A DNA stretch of 64,000 nucleotides from Desulfobulbus propionicus (GTDB lineage Bacteria; Desulfobacterota; Desulfobulbia; Desulfobulbales; Desulfobulbaceae): the NCBI GenBank assembly GCA_002748735.1, contig PDTC01000019.1, positions 1 through 64,000 on the forward strand. The letters are read 5' to 3'. Position numbers and translations under genes: made by a program. The first letter of the stretch is position 1, and the number at the start of each line of letters is the position of its first letter. This document shows positions 57,783-64,000 of this stretch, one piece after another. The notes under the pieces were generated by a model. The model saw only the letters and a program-made list of their open reading frames with translations. It was not told where the DNA came from and did no database searches.

Positions 57783-57989
57783 ATGGCACAAGATCAAATG
57801 AGTGAAGCTGACATCAAAAAAGCTGCAGAGACCGGAACATTAACAGAAGACATGGATGTTGACAGCGCTCTCGAAGGAGCGGAACCTTGGGAACCCATTG
57901 AGACCAAGCTCTGCCTTTACTCCTTTCTTGCTGCTGCCGTCGCCCTGGTTATCGGGCTCATCCTGGTGCCAACGTCAATTTTCCATTAA
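57783..57989 (+). CDS. Small single-span membrane protein
   Basis: A 68-residue protein with an ideal AAGGAGG before the ATG. It has an acidic cytosolic N-terminal half (Glu/Asp/Thr) and one membrane helix (about 44-64, LCLYSFLAAAVALVIGLILV). It is the first of three closely spaced genes ending with the YeiH-family exporter, so it is probably an accessory or assembly subunit. No family was recognised. Confidence 0.8.
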   Translation: MAQDQMSEADIKKAAETGTLTEDMDVDSALEGAEPWEPIETKLCLYSFLAAAVALVIGLILVPTSIFH

Positions 57990-57996
57990 AACTACC

Positions 57997-58281
57997 ATGA
58001 TATTCACCAAGAAAAAAAACCGACAAGATATCAGCACCAGAGAAATGATTCTTGATCATGATGGGGACAACTGGATCCTCTCTGACGATACGCTTGTCAT
58101 ACGAGCTCGTGAAATAGACGAGCTTGATCGAAAGCTGGAAAAAGAGTTACACGGTGAGCTTCAACATGAAAAAAAGATACATGTTTATATGCGAACCAAT
58201 AATGATATTATTCCTGAGTGGATGCGGCCATATATGAATCACTACTTTAATCGTTACCTGGAGCTGCCACTTCAGTACTAA
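57997..58281 (+). CDS. Small charged protein in exporter operon
   Basis: A 94-residue soluble protein, MIFTKKKNRQDIS, that starts eight bases after the preceding stop and ends with LPLQY. It is rich in Glu, Asp, Arg and Met, contains no membrane helix, and has a central part, ELDRKLEKEL, that is probably helical. Read from ATG 57997. It likely works with the transporter as a cytosolic regulator; I do not recognise a family. Confidence 0.75.
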   Translation: MIFTKKKNRQDISTREMILDHDGDNWILSDDTLVIRAREIDELDRKLEKELHGELQHEKKIHVYMRTNNDIIPEWMRPYMNHYFNRYLELPLQY

Positions 58282-58299
58282 TAAAAAGGAGAATCTATC

Positions 58300-59940
58300 A
58301 TGGCACAACAAAAATCCTGGTATTCAGGTATGTCATCAACTGAAGACTGGTGGGCAGTCTGGCTTGGCTTGCTTTTTTTTGGACTTGGATTATTGACCAT
58401 TTTTGGCATTGATTTGGTGGGCTGGATTGCCTATCCAAAAATGTGGGTTTTCAGCCTACCTGACGGCGCAGTTGCCAAAAAAATAACAACCGCCGGTCAT
58501 GCTTTTTATGCACTGGGCGGTAAATACAGCAATACCTCAAAAGAATTTTACAAATCACTCGGCCCCATAGGCGCTATACTTGTCACCTATGTCGCCTTTA
58601 CAATCCCCACAACCATTGGCGCCTATTTCCAGAAATGGGATGTTAAAAAGTTTTTTCAGGGCTGGACAGTCATCTTTTTCCTTACCTATCTTGTCTGGTT
58701 TATCGGTCATCATGCCTTTTTTGCAGCTTCCGTTGTTGACCTGAAAAAGAACCATATGGAGATGTTCAGCCTCTCCCTTGGTGGCGGAGCATCGTTTATC
58801 CTTGCCCTGATTGTCGGGCTGATCATCGGTAATTTTTTCAAACCTCTCGCTCGCTTTTTAAGCACAGCGGCCAAGCCCGAATGGTATATCAAAACCGCTA
58901 TTGTTTTTTTGGGTGTCAAGGTAGGGTACCTCCCAATAAAGGCTGTACTTACCGGTTCAAAACTTGGTGGTAAGGGTGGAGAGGCACTGGGACAGCAAAT
59001 GGCTCACTTCACCTTTGAGCTGTTTGTCGCTGGCGCCGCCGCCACTATTGTTGCCTATCTCATCTTCTGGCCGGGGGTCTACATTATCTCCCGTAAAATA
59101 TTCAATCTCCCCCGTAAAACAGCGGCTGTGCTGGGTTCAGCTATCTCGATCTGTGGTGTTTCTGCAGCAGTAGCGACCGGAGGGGCGGTACGGGCCAAAC
59201 CTGTTGTTTCCATTATGGTTTCAGCACTGGTTGTCGTTTACGCAGTTATTGAGTTGGTTATCCTGCCAGGTGTTTTCACTCATATCTGGCCGGGCACTAG
59301 CGACCCTATCGTTGCCGGTTCAGCCATGGGTATGGCGGTCAAGACTGACGGTGCCGACGCCGCTGCCGGTGAACTGCTTGACGAGTTCATGCGTAATAAG
59401 GTGGCAAAAGAGAGTGATGGTCAGGTTCAGTGGATGGAGGGGGTTATCACCACCAGTGCTGTGATGACTAAAATCTGGATTGACATGTTCATTGGCCTGT
59501 GGGCTTTTGTCCTTGCCATGGTCTGGGTCTATAAGATTGAAAAGCACGAAGGTGACCGTATCCCCTTTTCCGAGGTCTGGTTCCGTTTCCCCAAATTTGT
59601 CCTTGGTTACTTTTTGGCCTGGTTTGTCTACCTGGGTATCTTTTTTGGCCCCGGTCAATCCGGCGCGGCAGAGGGGTTGCCAATTCTTAAAGCGGCAAAG
59701 GCCGGAGCGGTATCAGTTGAAAAGGGCATGCGAAAACTCTTTTTCATGCTCACCTTTGTCAGCCTTGGTATTATTACTGACTTCAAAAAACTGGCCGAAG
59801 CACAGTTTGGTAAGATGGTCTGGGTCTATTTCGTTGCGCTGACCTTCTTTATCATCCCTGTAGCGGTAATCGTTGCCTATCTGTTCCATCATGGCATGGA
59901 GATACCTAACATGGCAACTGTTGCCGGAGCAGTAAAATAA
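58300..59940 (+). CDS. YeiH/UPF0324-family putative sulfate or sulfite exporter, long form
   Basis: A 546-residue inner-membrane protein with about 12 membrane helices, homologous to YeiH (conserved hypothetical protein 698) but about 200 residues longer than Escherichia coli YeiH. Signature parts include FLGVKVGYLPIKAVLTGSK, AVLGSAISICGVSAAVATGG and, at the C-terminal end, FFMLTFVSLGIITDFKKLAE. GGAG precedes the ATG. The family has been associated with sulfate/sulfite export, but its substrate is not established biochemically. In a sulfur-metabolising anaerobe, balancing sulfate or sulfite across the membrane is plausible. Confidence 0.85.
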   Translation: MAQQKSWYSGMSSTEDWWAVWLGLLFFGLGLLTIFGIDLVGWIAYPKMWVFSLPDGAVAKKITTAGHAFYALGGKYSNTSKEFYKSLGPIGAILVTYVAFTIPTTIGAYFQKWDVKKFFQGWTVIFFLTYLVWFIGHHAFFAASVVDLKKNHMEMFSLSLGGGASFILALIVGLIIGNFFKPLARFLSTAAKPEWYIKTAIVFLGVKVGYLPIKAVLTGSKLGGKGGEALGQQMAHFTFELFVAGAAATIVAYLIFWPGVYIISRKIFNLPRKTAAVLGSAISICGVSAAVATGGAVRAKPVVSIMVSALVVVYAVIELVILPGVFTHIWPGTSDPIVAGSAMGMAVKTDGADAAAGELLDEFMRNKVAKESDGQVQWMEGVITTSAVMTKIWIDMFIGLWAFVLAMVWVYKIEKHEGDRIPFSEVWFRFPKFVLGYFLAWFVYLGIFFGPGQSGAAEGLPILKAAKAGAVSVEKGMRKLFFMLTFVSLGIITDFKKLAEAQFGKMVWVYFVALTFFIIPVAVIVAYLFHHGMEIPNMATVAGAVK

Positions 59941-59955
59941 TCTCTACCCGTATAA

Positions 59956-59990
59956 CAAGCAGGGCTTCTTCAAGCCCTGCTTGTTTGTCT
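59956..59990 (+). terminator. Rho-independent terminator of the exporter operon
   Basis: CAAGCAGGGCTT (59956-59967) and AAGCCCTGCTTG (59972-59983) form a 12-bp stem with a 4-base loop, followed by TTTGTCTT. It ends two bases before the ATG of the next gene, which it therefore also occupies as a leader. Confidence 0.9.
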
Positions 59991-59991
59991 T

Positions 59992-60363
59992 ATGCCTGCC
60001 TATCTTGACGTCCTTATCTTTTTCCTCGCTGGAGCAGCGATTGTTTACCTTTTTCAGGTTCGTCGCTCCAGGGTGAAATCCTTGTCACCTGAGGATCTAC
60101 CCGAACTCTCAAAAGATGATTTCAGCAGGTTAATTGTACTGCTGAAAACAGCTTACGAACGCATGCTTTATATGGGTGTTCTTTTTTTCCCTCTGGCGTT
60201 ATCAACCCTGCAACGAGAAAATCGAATGAGCACGCTGTTTTTTCTCCTGCTTATCTTTTTACTCTTTTTGTCAAACATTCCACCACGTCACAAGATCATG
60301 CAACTCCTCGAGGGCCATAATCTAACGACAGGTGATTTAAAACAAAGAGGCATACATCTCTAA
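59992..60363 (+). CDS. Small two-helix membrane protein
   Basis: A 123-residue protein with a first membrane helix near residues 6-22 (VLIFFLAGAAIVYLF), a charged middle (RSRVKSLSPEDLPEL), and a pair of helices near 58-70 and 80-94. The ATG is immediately behind the terminator at 59956-59990 and no Shine-Dalgarno is visible, so translation may depend on read-through from the exporter operon. Family not recognised. Confidence 0.6.
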   Translation: MPAYLDVLIFFLAGAAIVYLFQVRRSRVKSLSPEDLPELSKDDFSRLIVLLKTAYERMLYMGVLFFPLALSTLQRENRMSTLFFLLLIFLLFLSNIPPRHKIMQLLEGHNLTTGDLKQRGIHL

Positions 60364-60479
60364 AAACATGTACAAGAGCAGGAGGCTGGGCTATCTCAGT
60401 TCTGCTGAGTTTGAGAAAAGGATGATGCCACAAAAAGAGTCCAGAAAGAGAGATACTTTTCCCCGCGACGACATTACCC

Positions 60480-61931
60480 TCAGCTGATCACAAGACTCAC
60501 CGGGCAGTGGTCTGAACCCGTGACGTCGTCATGGATCTCAGCAGCAACAACCCTGTCTCTGCTGGCAGGATCCACAAGGAAATAGTCAATACGCCAGCCA
60601 ATATTTTTTACTCTGGCGTTGAACCGATAACTCCACCAGGTATAGTTCCCAGGCTCTTCATGAAAGAGACGGAAGGTATCGATATAGCCGGCAGCAACAA
60701 CCTCGTCCATCCAGGCCCGTTCCTGCGGGGAAAATCCGGGGTTGGCGGTGTTAGCGGCCGGATTGGCAAGGTCAATCTCCTTGTGCGCCACATTGAGATC
60801 ACCACAGAGCACCACGGTTTTGTCCTCACTCAAACGGTCCATGTGATGCATCACCGCCTGATTGAACCGCAGTTTGAAATCCAGCCGTTTGAGGCCAGGC
60901 TGGGCATTGGGAAAGTAAATATTGACGAGATAGTAATCCTCAAACTCAAGGGTGATCACTCGCCCTTCACAGTCCCATTCATCATTACCCAGGCCGTAGA
61001 TGACCTTCTCAGGTTCTCTTCTACTAAAAACCGCAGTCCCAGAGTAGCCTTTACGAACAGCAGGATTCCAGTACACATGATAGCCCGGAGGCGGTTTCAC
61101 CGTATCGGGTAATTGCTCTGGCAGCGCCTTGATTTCCTGGAGGGCAAAGACATCAGCATTACTTTCGCTGAGCACATCGAGGAAACCTTTTCCCAGGGCA
61201 GCTCGCAATCCATTGACATTCCATGACATTAGTTTCATCTGAGAGGCCGCAATCACTGATATTTTGGGGACCCGACGAGGTGTTACGCCAAGACGCGGGC
61301 ATATGTGGGTAAGTACGCAACGGTCACAATGGGGGCTGACAGGACGGCAGGTTCCCTGACCGAAGGCAACCAGCAGTCTGTTAACTTTGAGCCAGTACTG
61401 CCGAGGCAGCCTATCCCTCAGTGCCATCTCCGTTTCCAGTGGAGATTTCGTTGCCACATAGCCCCAGATATTCATAATGCGATGGACGTGGGTATCCACG
61501 CAAATCGCCGGAACTCCAAAGGCGGTCGCCAGCACAAGGTTGGCTGTTTTCCTGCCGACACCTGGCAGCTGCAGCAATTCCTCCATGGTGGCCGGGACCT
61601 GCCCGTCGAACTTCTCTGCAAGCTTTTCTGGTAACTTATGGAGATACGTGGCCTTGTTCCGAAAAAAACCGACCGGATAAATCAAATTTTCGATCTCCTC
61701 ACGGGACAGCATCGCCAGCTCTTCAGGATTCTGAGCACAGGCAAAGAGCCTACGTGCGGCAACAGCCGTGACCTCATCCCTGGTTCGAGCCGAAAGGATG
61801 GTGGCCACCAGCACCTTGAAGGGGTCTTTTGTCTGGGTAGCGATGAGGTCAACCACTGGGACCTCGTATCCGGCTACTTCGCGTTCTAGAAGATCTAAGG
61901 CACAGTCAACAGGAAAGGTTACGATCACCAT
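60480..61931 (-). CDS. Endonuclease III - exonuclease III fusion (Nth-XthA)
   Basis: A 483-residue protein that joins two base-excision repair enzymes. Residues 1-225 are endonuclease III: helix-hairpin-helix LPGVGRKTAN with Lys128, VDTHVHR with Asp146, and 4Fe-4S cysteines 195, 202, 205 and 211 spaced C-x6-C-x2-C-x5-C. Residues 232-483 are exonuclease III/AP endonuclease: MKLMSWNVNGLRAAL, LQEIKA with Glu266, GDLNVAH, WRIDYFL and GSDHCP. The linker (ISVIAASQ) is only about eight residues and no internal ribosome-binding site precedes Met232. The fused product could excise an oxidised pyrimidine, nick and trim at one site. Confidence 0.93.
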   Translation of the reverse strand: MVIVTFPVDCALDLLEREVAGYEVPVVDLIATQTKDPFKVLVATILSARTRDEVTAVAARRLFACAQNPEELAMLSREEIENLIYPVGFFRNKATYLHKLPEKLAEKFDGQVPATMEELLQLPGVGRKTANLVLATAFGVPAICVDTHVHRIMNIWGYVATKSPLETEMALRDRLPRQYWLKVNRLLVAFGQGTCRPVSPHCDRCVLTHICPRLGVTPRRVPKISVIAASQMKLMSWNVNGLRAALGKGFLDVLSESNADVFALQEIKALPEQLPDTVKPPPGYHVYWNPAVRKGYSGTAVFSRREPEKVIYGLGNDEWDCEGRVITLEFEDYYLVNIYFPNAQPGLKRLDFKLRFNQAVMHHMDRLSEDKTVVLCGDLNVAHKEIDLANPAANTANPGFSPQERAWMDEVVAAGYIDTFRLFHEEPGNYTWWSYRFNARVKNIGWRIDYFLVDPASRDRVVAAEIHDDVTGSDHCPVSLVIS

Positions 61932-61945
61932 AACATCCCAGCATA

Positions 61946-62848
61946 TTACCGACTGTAATAATCTTTCTGCTGGTAATCATAAAAACCAAACACTTTAGTA
62001 TCGAGCACGGTAGACTCGTAGGCATTAAAGACGATGCCAAGAATTTTGTCTTTACCAAGGATTTCCACCATGCTCTTGATATGCTCACGCCGGGATCTGC
62101 CGTAGCGGACCACAAGAATAACGGCGTCAACCTGCTGGGCAAGCACAGCGGTTTCAGAAGCGGCATGCAGAGGAGGGCTATCCAGCAAGACCAGACGGTC
62201 TTCATAGCGCAGAACCACTTCCTCTACCAGACTGGCCATTGCTCCAGAACCGAGCAGTTCTGCAGGGTTAATCGGCGGAGGACCTGCAGGCAAGATGGAC
62301 AACTTATCAACGCCAGAGGGAAAAATAAGGTGCTCCAGGGGAACCTGATCCAGGAGAAAATCGGTCAAGCCCCGATCACTCTCCAAACCGAACAGGCGGT
62401 GCTGAGTTGGCTTGCGTAAATCACCATCGACCAACAGGCTGTGGGTGTCAACACCTTGGGCCATAGAGATAGCCAAATTGGCGCAGATAAAACTCTTTCC
62501 TTCTCCAGCATCAGCACTGGTTATTAAGAGAGAACGAGGGCGTTCTCCCTGAGAGGGATGAAGAATTCGGGTTCGCAGGGCGCGGATATTTTCGGTGACA
62601 ACAGCATTGGCCGTAGCAGCAAAAATCAACCGGTCATCCCATTTTCTCCCGCTAAGACTCCTGGTCGATCTTTTTTTCGACCGAGGTTCCTCTCCTGCAG
62701 ACACCTTACGTCCTGAGGAAGCCAAAAGTTTGGAGGTAACCGCATCAGCTGCTTGATGATCCCCTGAAGATGTTGCCTCTGCCTTTTCTTTTCCCTGAAA
62801 ATTTCTGTTCTGCTCGGCTCTGTTCAGTATCTTATATACCTTTCCCAT
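61946..62848 (-). CDS. Bacterial tyrosine kinase (CpsD/CapB-like) for exopolysaccharide export
   Basis: A 300-residue P-loop ATPase of the BY-kinase family. Walker A is SADAGEGKSFICANLA, Walker A' is LLVDGDLRKP and Walker B is LVLLDSPPL; the C-terminal Tyr-rich tail FYDYQQKDYY holds the autophosphorylation sites. The basic N-terminal third (1-70) has no membrane span, so it resembles Firmicute-type CpsD that needs a separate Wzz-like transmembrane activator, probably encoded beyond the right edge. It regulates polysaccharide polymerisation and export. Confidence 0.92.
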   Translation of the reverse strand: MGKVYKILNRAEQNRNFQGKEKAEATSSGDHQAADAVTSKLLASSGRKVSAGEEPRSKKRSTRSLSGRKWDDRLIFAATANAVVTENIRALRTRILHPSQGERPRSLLITSADAGEGKSFICANLAISMAQGVDTHSLLVDGDLRKPTQHRLFGLESDRGLTDFLLDQVPLEHLIFPSGVDKLSILPAGPPPINPAELLGSGAMASLVEEVVLRYEDRLVLLDSPPLHAASETAVLAQQVDAVILVVRYGRSRREHIKSMVEILGKDKILGIVFNAYESTVLDTKVFGFYDYQQKDYYSR

Positions 62849-62940
62849 TGATCAAATCTCTCTACCTAATTGACAAACTGATACACCTACCGCGATAATT
62901 TCTATGGCAGCCGCCTGTCAAGAGGAGAAAACGCCTTGGT

Positions 62941-63870
62941 TTATGGCAGCAATTGCAAAGCGAAGAACAGGAGGACTACGACAACGAGTACTCCTGTAAT
63001 CCACCCCCCTAGCCGTTTCCAACTCTTTTTTCTAAGATGTTGAGGCAGCGGCAGATCGTCCCCTTCACCGGGAAAGTGCAGTTCAGCTATACACTCCTCA
63101 ACCAGTTCAGCCGAGATAGTCGGTTTGCTGTCAGCAAAACCACTGATCAGAGCATGATCGCAAACAATGTTGATCAATCTCGGCGTTCCCTTGCTGACGC
63201 GGTGTATGACAGCCATTGCCTCATCTGTAAAAATATAGAGTTGCCTGCTCCCGGCTGCCCGCAGGCGAAAGAGGATATACTGTTTCGTCTCTTCCTGATT
63301 AAACAGGCTCAGATGAAAACGAATACCTATGCGTTGTCTGAGCGGGAGAAGTCGTTCATCACGCATTTGATCATTTAATTCCGGCTGCCCTACCAGAAAA
63401 ATAGACAATACATCCTGCCCTTCCACATCCATATTTGAAAGCAGCCGGACCTCTTCAAGGAGATCAACCGGTAGGACCTGGGCCTCGTCAATAATCAGCA
63501 AGACCCGCTCATTTCTCTGATAACACAGCTGGAGATACCTCTCGAACTCGAGAAGAAACATCGCCTTGTTACCGTCCCAAGGAAGCTCGAATTGTTCTGA
63601 AATATAAGAAAAAAATTCATCTCTCTTCAGGAGAGGATTATTAATCATACAGACTCGAATACCTACATCAATGGTGTCCAGCAGTGCCTGTAGTAATGTC
63701 GTCTTACCGATTCCCACTTCGGCCGTAAGTACCAGAAAACTCTTCTTACTGATCACCCCGTACTTCAGAATAGCGAATGCCTCTTTATGAGTCTCGCTCA
63801 TATAGACCACTTCAGGATCCGGGATAAGATCAAACGGCTTCTTTGTAAGCCCGTAATATTTCGTATACAT
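62941..63870 (-). CDS. ExeA-like AAA ATPase with C-terminal membrane anchor
   Basis: A 309-residue ATPase of the ExeA/GspA branch: it opens YYGLTKKPFDLIPDPEVVYM, Walker A is AEVGIGKTTLL, Walker B is LLIIDEAQVLP, and the sensor region GTPRLINIVCDHAL is conserved. A final hydrophobic helix (about 286-307) anchors it. Such ATPases sit with polysaccharide export genes (XrtA/PEP-CTERM-type and similar) and could help to assemble the trans-envelope complex. It lies between a Wzz-like membrane protein gene end and the BY-kinase gene on the same strand. Confidence 0.9.
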   Translation of the reverse strand: MYTKYYGLTKKPFDLIPDPEVVYMSETHKEAFAILKYGVISKKSFLVLTAEVGIGKTTLLQALLDTIDVGIRVCMINNPLLKRDEFFSYISEQFELPWDGNKAMFLLEFERYLQLCYQRNERVLLIIDEAQVLPVDLLEEVRLLSNMDVEGQDVLSIFLVGQPELNDQMRDERLLPLRQRIGIRFHLSLFNQEETKQYILFRLRAAGSRQLYIFTDEAMAVIHRVSKGTPRLINIVCDHALISGFADSKPTISAELVEECIAELHFPGEGDDLPLPQHLRKKSWKRLGGWITGVLVVVVLLFFALQLLP

Positions 63871-63908
63871 AATCGCTCAGTTTCCCAGGGATAAATGTCC
63901 CGATATCC

Positions 63909-64000
63909 TCACAAAATAATCATTCCTCTATACCAGGCATATCCCACGGCAGCCAACAATGCACTCCAGGCCATCACAACCATTATTGCCAACAGCCAGT
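63909..64000 (-). CDS. 3' end of a membrane protein gene (Wzz/chain-length determinant candidate)
   Basis: The last 29 or so codons of a gene entering from the right edge. The frame reads WLLAIMVVMAW, then SALLAAVGYAWYRGMIIL and stop. This is a single C-terminal membrane helix, like the last helix of Wzz/GumC-type chain-length proteins that partner BY-kinases. The assignment depends on context and on the fragment only. Confidence 0.55.
   Translation of the reverse strand, partial: WLLAIMVVMAWSALLAAVGYAWYRGMIIL

Overview
The window looks like chromosome of an anaerobic Gram-negative bacterium of the Desulfobacterota, most likely a Desulfobulbales-type sulfate reducer or sulfur disproportionator. 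This is inferred from protein style (paired phenylacetate-CoA ligases with an ACT protein and indolepyruvate:ferredoxin oxidoreductase, a b/b' F-type ATP synthase operon lacking a and c subunits, a large YeiH-type exporter, outer-membrane lipid and porin genes). No rRNA, tRNA or CRISPR array was recognised.

Layout. 1-6.8 kb: 5' end of a NuoE/HndA-like [2Fe-2S] subunit gene leaving the left edge, a DHH phosphoesterase, lptG translationally coupled to two genes of the 2-hydroxyacyl-CoA dehydratase/activator type, a small lipoprotein and an FKBP isomerase. 7-12.7 kb: a minus-strand run for aryl-acid metabolism (iorA-iorB-paaK-ACT-paaK). 13-17.2 kb: cardiolipin synthase, then an AT-richer accessory strip with a decayed IS4-type transposase and a secreted beta-helix protein. 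17.3-23.3 kb: atpF'-atpF-atpH-atpA-atpG-atpD-atpC (minus). 23.4-34.8 kb: the most interesting region, one minus-strand run of twelve genes that joins a dedicated type II fatty-acid synthase (KS, ACP, KR, DH, ER-like) and two CrtI-like FAD oxidoreductases to a complete oleA-oleB-oleC-oleD head-to-head hydrocarbon pathway. 35-40.8 kb: alaS and an algJ/algI-like O-acetylation pair. 41-48 kb: envelope genes (DUF2892 protein, a pentapeptide-repeat/OmpA fusion, a beta-barrel candidate, an FG-GAP repeat protein, a porin with a clear promoter and terminator). 48-56.7 kb: a receiver-GAF-histidine kinase, then a tightly overlapping HEAT-dinG-ispB-yibQ run with ispH, and an M20 peptidase. 56.8-60.4 kb: a decayed gene, then an operon of two small proteins and a YeiH-family exporter. 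60.5-64 kb: a natural Nth-XthA fusion and the start of an exopolysaccharide locus (BY-kinase, ExeA-like ATPase, C-terminal end of a membrane protein).

How the genes may work together. The 23-35 kb run can be read as one assembly line: the dedicated KS/ACP/KR/DH/ER build an acyl chain, the two CrtI-like flavoproteins alter its saturation while it is carrier-bound or afterwards, OleA condenses two chains, OleD reduces the keto group, OleC closes a beta-lactone and OleB decarboxylates it to a long internal olefin. The product is unknown from sequence; a polyunsaturated or otherwise modified very long hydrocarbon is the leading inference. Several start codons were moved inward from the longest open frame on the basis of Shine-Dalgarno sites, family N-termini and overlaps with neighbours; these choices are given per gene.
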